Virus record (IMG/VR): IMGVR_UViG_3300031825_000037 | Location: 1 to 40,135 of that record | Source of the DNA: a virus | DNA: 40,135 nucleotides | Reading direction: 5' to 3' (one strand) | Part shown: in pieces, positions 14,776-21,101 of the stretch | How the letters are laid out: the number at the start of each line of letters is the position of its first letter | Numbering within the stretch: position 1 is the first letter of the stretch | Notes under the pieces: generated by a model | The model's database searches: none | The model's input: only the letters and a program-made list of their open reading frames with translations | Told to the model about the DNA's origin: nothing | Program-made: the position numbers and the translations under genes

Positions 14776-15393
14776 TCAAGCGGCAAGTGCTTTTTCCCCC
14801 TCAAGAACTCCCGCTACAGTCCATAGCGCCTTGGCATCCAACCTGTCACACGCCCTAAACATCTCCTGCACCACCCACCCCCACTCCCTAGACCAGTTGC
14901 GCCGATCCAGCTGGACGCCATGCCAACCGGCCAGCCAGGCGCGGAACTCCCTCGGGCTGGGTAGCGGATCAGGGTTGGCACCCATCCCTCCCTGCACCAT
15001 TACCCGGTACCGGTAGAGCACGCCGCGGGCAACGAAGCCGAGGACCGCTCTCTTCACTGTTGCAAACTGCTGGCCACGCTCTCGTAGGTACGCATTGAAC
15101 TGGCTCTCCAACAGATCTACCGCAGCCTCCTCCCAGGCATTCGATGTGCGCGAGTCGATTACCGGCGCATACAGGTGATGCCCCCAGAGCTGCAGAGCAA
15201 CCGGCAGCAAGGAGATCGCGTGCTGAACCTTCCCGGCCAAGGCCTGGTGGGCGATGCGCCCCAAGCCATTCCCTCGTGAACTGGTCTGCACCCACTGCCC
15301 GAGTTTTGCTAGCTCAATGCTATGACTCGTGACCGAATCCCATGGTGTGTAGAAAGCGTCGTGCCATGCCAGTCGAGCGCTGATCAGTCGCAT
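14776..15393 (-). CDS. Protein in the position of late antiterminator Q (205 aa)
   Basis: I do not recognise the family. It starts at ATG 15393 after GAGGGG. Visible features are ISARLAWHDAFYTPWDSVTS near the N-terminus, a long helical centre (WEEAAVDLLESQFNAYLRER), a basic segment (KRAVLGFVARGVLYRYRVMV) and Trp-rich FRAWLAGWHGVQLDRRNWSR, WGWVVQEMFRACDRLD. It is the last gene of the delayed-early rightward unit, after ruvC and just before the late leader with its terminators, exactly where lambda has Q. A late-transcription regulator is therefore inferred from position only. Confidence 0.55.
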   Translation of the reverse strand: MRLISARLAWHDAFYTPWDSVTSHSIELAKLGQWVQTSSRGNGLGRIAHQALAGKVQHAISLLPVALQLWGHHLYAPVIDSRTSNAWEEAAVDLLESQFNAYLRERGQQFATVKRAVLGFVARGVLYRYRVMVQGGMGANPDPLPSPREFRAWLAGWHGVQLDRRNWSREWGWVVQEMFRACDRLDAKALWTVAGVLEGEKALAA

Positions 15394-15402
15394 ATTTCCC
15401 CT

Positions 15403-15915
15403 CTAAATTCCGTGCCTGCGTACCTTGCGTACTCGTTGCGTACTTTCTGCGTACCTACTGCGCCCCCCGCCATGCCGAGCGATCAGGATCGCATCGGCCA
15501 CGGCCTGCCCCTTTGCTTTCGAATCCAGCACACGCAGATCCGGATAGAGCTGGATCGCCCTGCTCCTGGCCGCATCCTTATCGGTCCCTACTAGGCCCGC
15601 GCGCTTCTTCCACGCCTGCGGTGTCACCAGGCTGTATGGAATGCCCAGCCCCTGGAGAACTCCCTCCACTACGCCAGCAGCATGGCCGAACGTGAACATT
15701 GAGCTGACGCCCTGCCCCGGCATCGCCCCAACCTGCTCCAAGTACGCATGCCTAACTGCCCCTTGCTCACGCAGCCAAGCGGCCACAGCGGCGCCGTTGA
15801 CCCTGCTCTTCGTCCCCACCTTCAGGGTCGGCATGTTCAGCATGCCGAGCACCTCGCCTGCATTCCCCAGCACTACCAGGGCGCCACTGCAACCAGGATC
15901 AATCCCTACAATCAC
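15403..15915 (-). CDS. ruvC: RuvC-type Holliday junction resolvase (170 aa)
   Basis: Begins at GTG 15915 with GAGGAGGGCGGGAA upstream. IVGIDPGCSGALVVL is the RuvC motif with the first catalytic Asp. LEQVGAMPGQGVSSMFTFGH carries the second acidic residue and the 'Q..p.qgv.smf.fG...G' signature, and YSLVTPQAWKKRAGL and KGQAVADAILIARHG complete the RNase H-like fold, with the C-terminal Asp in ADA. It would cut branched DNA during replication and packaging, alongside the phage's Sak4-like annealing protein. It overlaps the upstream 74-aa gene by 17 nt. Confidence 0.9.
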   Translation of the reverse strand: MIVGIDPGCSGALVVLGNAGEVLGMLNMPTLKVGTKSRVNGAAVAAWLREQGAVRHAYLEQVGAMPGQGVSSMFTFGHAAGVVEGVLQGLGIPYSLVTPQAWKKRAGLVGTDKDAARSRAIQLYPDLRVLDSKAKGQAVADAILIARHGGGRSRYAESTQRVRKVRRHGI

Positions 15916-16123
15916 TTCCCGCCCTCCTCGCCAGCGCCTCGCGCACCATCTGCTCCACTTCCGGCGATAGCTTCGCGAGCCGCTCCTGCGCCTTCATCTG
16001 CCTCTCTCGCCCCTGCAGATCCCGGCACTCCCAGCGGATCAGGCAGGCGATCCGATCCGCATTCACCGCAGCAGCTTCCTCGGCAGTCGATGGCCCAAGG
16101 GTCGCCACGTTCGAGCCATGCAT
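15899..16123 (-). CDS. Small charged helical protein (74 aa)
   Basis: The ATG at 16123 is preceded by GAGAGG at about 9 nt; a GTG two codons upstream is the alternative. The product is helical and charged (EEAAAVNADRIACLIRWECR, MKAQERLAKLSPEVEQMVRE). It overlaps the ruvC start by 17 nt and so is translationally linked to it. No domain is recognised. A second open frame on the same strand (15912-16145) is Gly/Ala/Arg-rich and looks like a shadow. Confidence 0.55.
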   Translation of the reverse strand: MHGSNVATLGPSTAEEAAAVNADRIACLIRWECRDLQGRERQMKAQERLAKLSPEVEQMVREALARRAGSDCRD

Positions 16124-16156
16124 TGCCACACATCCTCTCGGTCATACTGCTTTCCC

Positions 16157-16387
16157 CTACTCGCCGGCCCTATGTGCCCTAGCCATGCGCTCGCCCCACT
16201 CCAGCTCATAGGGCTGGATGAGCCAGGCCCAGGCAACGCAGCCGGCCATTACCCACGCAATTTCAGAGTCAGGATCAATTCCGCTGCAGGCCAGCCAGAC
16301 GCCTTCGTAGTCGTCATCGCGCACAAGCACCAGCATCCCAGGCTCGAGCTTCTCCGGCGCTCCCTCGATCCACTTCACGTCTTTCAT
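16157..16387 (-). CDS. Small acidic protein (76 aa)
   Basis: Sequence begins KDVKWIEGAPEKLEPGMLVL and continues VRDDDYEGVWLACSGIDPDS, ending in YELEWGERMARAHRAGE. The first half suggests a small beta barrel. It overlaps the HNH-like gene by 4 nt (ATGA), which fixes the start at 16387. It belongs to the nin-like cluster of small early genes. I do not know its function. Confidence 0.6.
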   Translation of the reverse strand: MKDVKWIEGAPEKLEPGMLVLVRDDDYEGVWLACSGIDPDSEIAWVMAGCVAWAWLIQPYELEWGERMARAHRAGE

Positions 16388-16686
16388 GCGCGTACCTCGA
16401 TCAGCCCCATGCGGGCCAGCTGTGCAACCGTCTCGCAGATTGCCTTGTCGAGCAGCGCCCGGCGCTCGTCGCGGCTCAGCTGCCGGCCGTTATCAATTTC
16501 GTGATGGCAGACAGGGCAGATCGCCGCCGTCAGGCAGTCGTCCGTCTTCTGGCTCATGGATTTTCCGTAGTTGCGGTGCGCGGCCTGGACACCGTAAGCG
16601 CCGCAGAGCACGCAGTTCTCGATCTGGTGGACCGCGTCCAGCCATTTGCGGGAGCGGTAGGGTTGCTGGCGTTGGCGGAGGGTCAC
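16384..16686 (-). CDS. HNH-like zinc-binding protein of the NinZ/Ref type (100 aa)
   Basis: GTG start at 16686 overlaps the previous stop by 4 nt. The order CVLCG, then VQAAHRNYGKSMSQKTDD, then ICPVCHHEIDNG shows two Cys-x2-Cys zinc pairs around an AAHRNxGK segment, and ends in ERRALLDKAICETVAQL. This is the pattern of the phage DUF968/NinZ-like and P1 Ref-type HNH nucleases. It would act in recombination-linked DNA cleavage. Other nin genes surround it, in keeping with that role. Confidence 0.75.
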   Translation of the reverse strand: MTLRQRQQPYRSRKWLDAVHQIENCVLCGAYGVQAAHRNYGKSMSQKTDDCLTAAICPVCHHEIDNGRQLSRDERRALLDKAICETVAQLARMGLIEVRA

Positions 16687-16892
16687 TGATACACACTCCC
16701 TAGCTGCCCTGGCTCGTTGCTATCAGTGCATGCCAGCTCGTGATCGCTTGCTTTCGGGCAGCGCTTACAGCCGCAGACCGGGCACACAATCATGCGGGTT
16801 GAAGTTATCGGAACCCGGATGTATAGCCCTGAAATCTCTACGGTCTTTCCCTCCAGGCACTTGTGGCAGTTGTTGCAGTTCTGCCGGCTCAT
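16683..16892 (-). CDS. Zinc-ribbon-like small protein (69 aa)
   Basis: ATG 16892 overlaps the ninB stop by 4 nt and defines the start. Cys pairs occur as CNNCHKC near the N-terminus and CPVCGCKRC near residue 42, which could hold two zinc ions. The rest is short and polar. It sits between ninB and the HNH-like gene, like small zinc-binding nin proteins of lambdoid phages. The partner and function are unknown. Confidence 0.6.
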   Translation of the reverse strand: MSRQNCNNCHKCLEGKTVEISGLYIRVPITSTRMIVCPVCGCKRCPKASDHELACTDSNEPGQLGSVYQ

Positions 16893-17293
16893 GCCGCACA
16901 CCCCCAATGATCCGCCGTCGTGAACCTGACGCCCCGCTCAGCTGCGAACGCCTCCATCACCTCGAACATGTCGGAGAACCAGCGCTTGCTCTGCTTGCGG
17001 GTGGACACACCTAGGACGACGAATCCGCCATCCAGGCCGGGCACGGCACGCTGCTTCTCGACAGAGGCGCTGAAAATATGCTTCCAGTCCTCGTCCTTGA
17101 GCTTCTGGCCGTACCATTCCACCTGATGAGAGATATCGCGCAACATGGCCCACATGCGGCGGTTTTGCGGGTCGCTGCGGACCTCTTCGCGCAGGCTCCA
17201 GACCATGCCGGCATCGAGGTCGACGCGCTGGATTATCTGGATGGCTCTGGCGCGGTCCATTTCGTTGCGCAGCGGGAAGGTTGGGTTAGCCAT
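16889..17293 (-). CDS. ninB: NinB recombination protein (134 aa)
   Basis: Matches lambda NinB (Orf) in plan and key stretches: RAIQIIQRVDLDAGMVWSLR, QNRRMWAMLRDISHQVEWYG, WKHIFSASVEKQRAVPGLDG and GFVVLGVSTRKQSKRWFSDM, then EVMEAFAAERGV. Lambda Orf helps load recombinase on SSB-coated DNA and can replace RecFOR, so this product should help phage recombination with the SSB and Sak4-like proteins encoded on the other arm. The stop overlaps the next gene by 4 nt, and the start overlaps the membrane/zinc gene's stop by 8 nt. Confidence 0.9.
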   Translation of the reverse strand: MANPTFPLRNEMDRARAIQIIQRVDLDAGMVWSLREEVRSDPQNRRMWAMLRDISHQVEWYGQKLKDEDWKHIFSASVEKQRAVPGLDGGFVVLGVSTRKQSKRWFSDMFEVMEAFAAERGVRFTTADHWGCAA

Positions 17294-17537
17294 TGCTCTT
17301 CATCTCCCCAGTTCCGGCGCACATAGAGCACGGCACATAACTTTCAAGGATGGCGTTGTAGACGTTTCGCTGGCCATCGCACCAAGGGCATACCTTCAGC
17401 TTGGAAAGCATGCGGATACGGGCCGTTTCTTCTCGAGATTCAACGATCTCGGGGATGTACCGCTTCTGCGCGCGGAGATATCCGACCGAATAGCCGATCC
17501 AGGCGAAGGCGATGGACAGACAGATGAGATCAGCCAT
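17286..17537 (-). CDS. Membrane-anchored DnaJ-type zinc-finger protein (83 aa)
   Basis: ATG 17537 follows GGAGGG by about 7 nt; the longer open frame upstream is a shadow of the 242-aa gene. An N-terminal hydrophobic helix (LICLSIAFAWIGYSVGYL) is followed by a charged stretch, then CPWCDGQ and CSMCAGTGE, which look like two halves of a DnaJ CxxCxGxG zinc finger. It may be a membrane-tethered adaptor. Its stop lies inside the ninB start. I know of no experimentally studied homologue. Confidence 0.6.
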   Translation of the reverse strand: MADLICLSIAFAWIGYSVGYLRAQKRYIPEIVESREETARIRMLSKLKVCPWCDGQRNVYNAILESYVPCSMCAGTGEMKSNG

Positions 17538-18258
17538 CTGCACGCCCTCCCTTTCCCATGGCGGCGTCGATGGCTGCATCCATGAACTCGTCCGACAGAT
17601 CTTCCCAAGCATGGATGCCGAAGGTGATCGCCACGTCGTTTTCTGCGGAGCGCAGCCACCGATACCGCTCCGCATCCTTCCGTAGCGCCTCGTTTTCCTT
17701 TTCTAACTCGTAAGCACGGTGAAAAGAGGCGCTGGCCGATTCGAGTTGCTCTCGTAGTTCGCTGACGGTCTCTCCGTAGCCGTCGTTGTCCTTTGAGCGG
17801 ACTTCAACGCCAAGGAGTTCGCCCAGCAGCACAGCCATTTCAGGAGTGTCGGCCAGCACATAGTGATCGTCCGATTCCCTAACATACTCAAATCCGCGTT
17901 TCAGGCATTTAGCCTGCCAATCCGTGCGATGACTCTTTAGCTGCTCGACATCGACGCGGAGCTGGTCGCGTTCGGCTTGAATCTCCTTGCGCCGCTCGTA
18001 CTCCCTCGCCCAGTCCATGCACTCGCTGTTTGTCGCTTGGTGCGCCTGTACAAGCTCATCCTGCAGCCGCTCGTTCTCAGCGATCAGCGCCAGGATGGCG
18101 GCAGGGCTGGTGGCTATGATGAAATCCCGATCAGAGCTTCGAACAATATCGAGCTCCATCTCACTGATACCGCCAGCATAGAAGTCGCGCACCTCATACC
18201 ACGACTCAATCTCGGCAGCCGCCTCGGCCAACCGCTTCAGCTCTCTCCAATCAGCCAT
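17530..18258 (-). CDS. Ead/Ea22-like coiled-coil early protein (242 aa)
   Basis: Contains WRELKRLAEAAAEIESWYEV, a heptad-rich centre (LIAENERLQDELVQAHQATN, then QAERDQLRVDVEQLKSHR) and the C-terminal DAERYRWLRS and AIDAAMGKGGRADG. Coiled-coil proteins with 'ENERL...DAeRYrwLR' and a final 'AIDaAm' are common in Pseudomonas and lambdoid early regions, often called Ea22-like. No enzymatic motif is visible. It overlaps its neighbours by 8 nt on both sides and is part of the rightward early unit. Confidence 0.65.
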   Translation of the reverse strand: MADWRELKRLAEAAAEIESWYEVRDFYAGGISEMELDIVRSSDRDFIIATSPAAILALIAENERLQDELVQAHQATNSECMDWAREYERRKEIQAERDQLRVDVEQLKSHRTDWQAKCLKRGFEYVRESDDHYVLADTPEMAVLLGELLGVEVRSKDNDGYGETVSELREQLESASASFHRAYELEKENEALRKDAERYRWLRSAENDVAITFGIHAWEDLSDEFMDAAIDAAMGKGGRADG

Positions 18259-18520
18259 GGACCACCTCTCCAGCCTTCACCCAGCGGCGAATCGATAACT
18301 CGCACCCCATCCCCAGGCAGATGCCATTTGCCATGCCGATGTGTGTCGCCCGCCGCTTGCAACCGCAAGAGCAGCACCGGCGAGAGGCTGACGGGGCCAG
18401 CTCCATGTAGCGGACATGCAGATCCGCGCTTCCAAACTGGCCCCAGCCATCCACGCCACCACGCATGGCTGCGGATAGAGCGGCGCGAGAGAGTTTGTTC
18501 AGGTCAACCAGGCTACGCAT
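18251..18520 (-). CDS. Cys-rich phage protein (89 aa)
   Basis: Begins RSLVDLNKLSRAALSAAMRG and continues WGQFGSADLHVRYMELAP. A CCSCGCKRRATHIGMANGIC cluster follows with four closely spaced Cys and one more, probably a zinc site, then LGMGCELSIRRWVKAGE. It overlaps both the P-like gene (8 nt) and the 242-aa gene (8 nt). The role is unknown; DNA binding is possible from the basic Cys region. Confidence 0.6.
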   Translation of the reverse strand: MRSLVDLNKLSRAALSAAMRGGVDGWGQFGSADLHVRYMELAPSASRRCCSCGCKRRATHIGMANGICLGMGCELSIRRWVKAGEVVHG

Positions 18521-19181
18521 GGGATTCCTCTTGGCGTTTCAGGGCAGCACGAAGGCCCGCCAGCGCAGTGCGGCCTACCTCCGGCGTGCAGTTCGATACG
18601 GATGCAGGCAGGGCCTTCGGGATCTCGCGCAGTGGCTCACCGGCCATGATCATCTCCACGGTCGCGGCATAGTTCCGGTCAAACAGCTTGCGGCTGCGCT
18701 CTTCCGGCAGACTGGAGAGCTCGTAGAACCCGGTCTGGCAGGCGGCGTGGTAGACGGCCCGATGCGACCAGTTGCCGGAAAATGCCGGGTGCGCCTTGCG
18801 ACAGGCTTCCCGATAGGCGACGTCGCTGGATGGCAGGCCGAGCATTTCGGGGGTCGGCTTGCACCAGCGAATGAAGCGGCCAACGCTCGGCGCGAAGTCG
18901 GCTCCGGAGCGACGGCACTGCTCCAGGCCGAAGCGGATCTGCTCGAGCTGGTTGATGCCGGCCGACATGAACCCCTTGATCCATGACTTCTTCGCGGCAG
19001 CCATGGCCTTCTCATCTGGCCATGCCTGCTTCCAGGCCGGGAAGATCGCCTGCAGCTCGCGGAACAGAGCGTTGACTACCCGAGCGGTTCCGGCGTCGAT
19101 CTGCTGCGGCGCAGCGTTCGTAGCGATCACCGGCGCGGTGGCCGGGCTGATCCCAATGGCAATTTCGTGTGCGATTTTCAT
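18513..19181 (-). CDS. P: Lambda P-like replication protein (222 aa)
   Basis: I start it at ATG 19181, which shares one base with the stop of the O-like gene (TGATG). The order INALFRELQAIFPAWKQAWP-like (RVVNALFRELQAIFPAWKQA), AAKKSWIKGFMSAGINQLEQ, IRFGLEQCRRSGADFAPSVG and RFIRWCKP is the typical 'r.f..L....pa.......w..........W......i..i..G......s..wpPs.geFi.wc' of lambda P family loaders. It should bring the host DnaB helicase to O at the origin. Residues upstream of ATG 19181 in the same frame lie in the O-like gene and look non-coding. Confidence 0.85.
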   Translation of the reverse strand: MKIAHEIAIGISPATAPVIATNAAPQQIDAGTARVVNALFRELQAIFPAWKQAWPDEKAMAAAKKSWIKGFMSAGINQLEQIRFGLEQCRRSGADFAPSVGRFIRWCKPTPEMLGLPSSDVAYREACRKAHPAFSGNWSHRAVYHAACQTGFYELSSLPEERSRKLFDRNYAATVEMIMAGEPLREIPKALPASVSNCTPEVGRTALAGLRAALKRQEESHA

Positions 19182-20005
19182 CAGAACGGCCCCAGGTCGC
19201 TTGCCCAGCTGACGTCGTCGCTGTGGAAGTCCGGGCCGGAAGAGCGAGGTGCTACCGAGCCGGCCCGCTGGCGGTTCATCAGCCACTCGGCCTTGAACCC
19301 GCGCCATCCTGCTTCCTGAGCCTCAGCAAGAGCGTCGTCGGCAGAGATGCCGAAGGCGGCGCACTTGGCCAGCTCGCCGTTCACGCGCTTCCAGACGGTC
19401 GCGGTCACAGCGGCGCGCAGCTTCTTGCGGCAGGTCAGCCAGTCGGACAGGACTTGCTCGGAGACGCCGTGCGGGTTGTCGGAAAGCAGGTTGGACAGGG
19501 TGAATGTGTCGCGCTTTGCCTTGGGCTTTTCGGCCTCTGGCTCCGGCTTGGCCTGGGGGGCGCTAACCACTACGCCAGTAGTGGTAATGTCTTTACTGTC
19601 TTTATTGTGTGGCAGAAACACCACTTTGGAAGTGGTGGAAACGCCACACTGTGGCGCTTTGATCTGGTCGTTCTTCCGGGTGTTCTTGCTGTCGATTTTC
19701 CACTCGGAAGCGGGGCTGATACCGATCGGGCTGCGGCTTCCTCCAGTGCGGTACAGGACGCGCTGGCGCAGCAGCTCGGAGATGATCCGGGAAACGTCCT
19801 CACGATGCAGCCCAGCCATCTCGGCGATGTAGGCGGCAGCGATGCGTGCTGTCTCCGTGTTGAAGCCCACGGTCAGCCGATGTACTGCCAGCGCTACCCG
19901 AAGCTCGCGCCCGGATAGATCGGCACCGATCAGGGCCTCGTACAGCTCGTTATCCATCCGGGTGAACCCCCTGGATGTGTTGCCAATTGGGACTACGTTG
20001 GTCAT
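19181..20005 (-). CDS. O: Lambda O-like replication initiator (274 aa)
   Basis: ATG 20005 is used. Residues ~10-100 (TSRGFTRMDNELYEALIGAD, LSGRELRVALAVHRLTVGFN, then YIAEMAGLHREDVSRIISEL) are the winged-helix DNA-binding domain of the phage O family. A Thr/Val/Pro-rich linker follows (residues ~125-165), whose DNA carries the origin-like palindromes. The C-terminus (SEQVLSDWLTCRKKLRAAVT, then ISADDALAEAQEAGWRGFKA, EWLM) is the helicase-loader contact domain of related proteins. It pairs with the P-like gene directly downstream. Confidence 0.88.
   Translation of the reverse strand: MTNVVPIGNTSRGFTRMDNELYEALIGADLSGRELRVALAVHRLTVGFNTETARIAAAYIAEMAGLHREDVSRIISELLRQRVLYRTGGSRSPIGISPASEWKIDSKNTRKNDQIKAPQCGVSTTSKVVFLPHNKDSKDITTTGVVVSAPQAKPEPEAEKPKAKRDTFTLSNLLSDNPHGVSEQVLSDWLTCRKKLRAAVTATVWKRVNGELAKCAAFGISADDALAEAQEAGWRGFKAEWLMNRQRAGSVAPRSSGPDFHSDDVSWASDLGPF
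19566..19656. other. Candidate replication origin inside O
   Basis: Three palindromes lie in the linker-coding part of O: CCACTAC/GTAGTGG (19567-19584), CCACTT/AAGTGG (19621-19635) and CGCCACA/TGTGGCG (19642-19656). They share the CCAC/GTGG half-site. An AT-rich stretch (19585-19610) lies between the first two. Lambda has its origin iterons and an AT-rich region at the same place in O. The call rests on structure and position. Confidence 0.55.
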
Positions 20006-20008
20006 ACT
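19980..20008 (+). promoter_or_regulatory. Candidate pO-like promoter, plus strand
   Basis: TTGCCA (19980-19985) and CATACT (20003-20008) are 17 nt apart on the plus strand, over the O start codon. A transcript from about 20015 would run to the terminator at 20048-20074, giving an RNA of about 60 nt. Lambda's OOP RNA promoter lies at the same place and orientation. Confidence 0.5.
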
Positions 20009-20014
20009 CGTTCT

Positions 20015-20074
20015 CGTTTGTTTGTGGCGCTTTGCGCTGCTATGAAGAAGCCGGGCCGTCATCCCGGCTTTTTT
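20015..20074 (+). ncRNA. Candidate OOP-like small RNA
   Basis: The RNA is defined by the promoter at 19980-20008 and an 8-bp terminator stem with U-tract at 20048-20074. It is antisense to the 5' leader of the O-like mRNA, between O and the 67-aa gene. Lambda OOP (77 nt) has the same orientation next to O. There is no coding region on this strand to need such a terminator. Confidence 0.45.
20048..20074 (+). terminator. Plus-strand terminator upstream of O
   Basis: AAGCCGGG pairs with CCCGGCTT around a 7-nt loop, followed by TTTT in addition to the TT of the stem. It is oriented for plus-strand transcription only; the minus-strand side lacks a U-tract. Confidence 0.75.
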
Positions 20075-20112
20075 GTGCCTGTCATTCAGGCGCCAGCCCT
20101 ACCAGGGCCTCG

Positions 20113-20133
20113 AAAAACACCGCCGTAGCGGCG
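20113..20133 (-). terminator. tR1-like terminator in the pR transcript
   Basis: On the minus strand CGCCG-CTA-CGGCG is followed by GTGTTTTT. It lies just after the 67-aa gene and before the O-like gene. Like lambda tR1, it would stop most pR transcription before O and P unless antiterminated. Confidence 0.65.
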
Positions 20134-20140
20134 CCCTCCG

Positions 20141-20344
20141 CTATCCCTTCACCAGCTCAAGCCGGCCTCTCGCGGGACTGCGGGACAGCGCGTATAGCTG
20201 CTGCTGCAGGTTCTCCAGAGAAACGGCCAGCAGGGCCTCGTTCAAACCACAGCCGCGCCTCCTGGCCTCCCTATGCAGCTCCTGCTGCTCTTCCGGGCTC
20301 AGCTGTGCCCGGGCGGCATCACATACGTCTTGGCTTGCGTACAT
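20141..20344 (-). CDS. Small early protein (67 aa)
   Basis: ATG 20344 follows AGGAGGT by 6 nt, a very strong ribosome site. The product is helical and charged: YASQDVCDAARAQLSPEEQQ, then ELHREARRRGCGLNEALLAV and SLENLQQQLYALSR. It occupies the place of cII in the lambda order (cro - here - O) but shows no clear HTH. The family is unknown; it might be a regulator. Confidence 0.6.
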   Translation of the reverse strand: MYASQDVCDAARAQLSPEEQQELHREARRRGCGLNEALLAVSLENLQQQLYALSRSPARGRLELVKG

Positions 20345-20375
20345 CGCCGCACCTCCTGGTGCTTTTCAGGCCCTT

Positions 20376-20732
20376 TCAGGCCGTTTTCAGATCGTCGAAA
20401 CTCGTGTCCAGCCCCTGCCTGGCGAGATCTGCAAGCAGGTCGCTCAGTTGGGCCGGCTCGAGCTGCTCGCCGCGGAACAGCTTGGCGAGCGCATGGGCCT
20501 TCTGTTGCAACAGCGTCATGGCGAGGATCTGCTCGCGCTGGCCGCCCTGCTGCAGCTGATGGCCGATCCACATGCAGTCACGCGCATAGCCGGTCACGTT
20601 CTCGTGATGCGAAAAGCGGGAGGCCTCGACCAGTTCGAGGTACTCGACCGGGCGGACGCGGACTTTGATGTCTTTTTCCAGGTGATCGCCGGGAGCCTTG
20701 CGGCGCCGGTCATGCGGCAGCTTCTCGGGCAA
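20376..20732 (-). CDS. Ribbon-helix-helix-like early regulator (118 aa)
   Basis: TTG 20732 has GAGGT upstream at about 9 nt. The segment EKDIKVRVRPVEYLELVEAS, then RFSHHENVTGYARDCMWIG has the beta-strand then two-helix pattern of ribbon-helix-helix DNA-binding proteins (MobC/Arc-like). The remaining ~70 residues are helical (QREQILAMTLLQQKAHALAK). Located between cro and the 67-aa gene in the pR transcript. It is a plausible DNA-binding regulator, perhaps standing in for cII; this is inference. Confidence 0.6.
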   Translation of the reverse strand: MPEKLPHDRRRKAPGDHLEKDIKVRVRPVEYLELVEASRFSHHENVTGYARDCMWIGHQLQQGGQREQILAMTLLQQKAHALAKLFRGEQLEPAQLSDLLADLARQGLDTSFDDLKTA

Positions 20733-20762
20733 TTTGGGTACCTCGGGTGTTGGTGGTTGAGA

Positions 20763-20773
20763 TGAAAAGAGTG
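20763..20773 (-). promoter_or_regulatory. boxA-like sequence after cro
   Basis: The minus strand reads CACTCTTTTCA immediately after the cro stop codon. It is similar to boxA (CGCTCTTTAACA) and lies where lambda nutR boxA lies. No clear boxB hairpin follows. The match is imperfect, so confidence is low. Confidence 0.35.
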
Positions 20774-21013
20774 TCAGGCTGCGTTTTTCTTGGGCGCGGA
20801 CTCAGCCAGGAGCCAGGCTGGGTCGAACGGCTCTCCACGCATGGCAGCAGCATTGGCGAGGCGAGTGGCGTAGTCGGTTTCACCGGTGTACTCGGTACGC
20901 GGCAAGGAGCCTTTGGCAATCCACTTATCAACCGCCTGGCGCTTCACGCCGCAAACCTTGGCAGAAGCCACTGGACCTCCTGCAGCATCAACCGCAAGAG
21001 AGATTGCGCTCAT
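20774..21013 (-). CDS. cro: Cro-like repressor, YdaS/Cro HTH family (79 aa)
   Basis: Starts at ATG 21013, 7 nt after AAGGAG. Residues ~5-35 (SLAVDAAGGPVASAKVCGVK, then RQAVDKWIAKGSLP) form the helix-turn-helix of Cro/YdaS proteins, in which 'l..Ai...Ggq..lA..lGvs..aV..W...g.vP' is the rule. The rest (ATRLANAAAMRGEPFDPAWL) is a typical tail. It is divergent from the cI gene across three operators and is the first gene of pR. It should compete with CI at OR and OL. Confidence 0.88.
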   Translation of the reverse strand: MSAISLAVDAAGGPVASAKVCGVKRQAVDKWIAKGSLPRTEYTGETDYATRLANAAAMRGEPFDPAWLLAESAPKKNAA

Positions 21014-21027
21014 GTCGAACTCCTTTT

Positions 21028-21044
21028 ATCAACTTTCGGTTGAT
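21028..21044. promoter_or_regulatory. Operator OR site a (nearest cro)
   Basis: ATCAAC-TTTCG-GTTGAT is a perfect 6-5-6 palindrome centred at 21,036. It overlaps the pR -10 end and the cro leader. The same consensus recurs at 21052, 21085, 26358 and 26383. Confidence 0.85.
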
Positions 21045-21071
21045 ATTAAAGATCAACTGACTGTTACGCAA
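21043..21071 (-). promoter_or_regulatory. pR promoter for cro
   Basis: On the minus strand TTGCGT (21066-21071) and TAATAT (21043-21048) are separated by 17 nt. The predicted start leaves a leader of about 25 nt that includes AAGGAG before the cro ATG. Operators lie over the -10 and the spacer, so CI or Cro binding would block it. Confidence 0.7.
21052..21068. promoter_or_regulatory. Operator OR site b
   Basis: ATCAAC-TGACT-GTTACG has a perfect left half and a degenerate right half. It lies in the pR spacer, 24 bp from site a. Confidence 0.75.
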
Positions 21072-21084
21072 GGCGCATGCAATG

Positions 21085-21101
21085 ATCAACCAATGGTTGC
21101 C
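21085..21101. promoter_or_regulatory. Operator OR site c over the cI start
   Basis: ATCAAC-CAATG-GTTGCC covers the cI start codon (ATG at 21093), 33 bp from site b. Binding here could give negative autoregulation of cI, as OR3 does in lambda. Confidence 0.75.
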
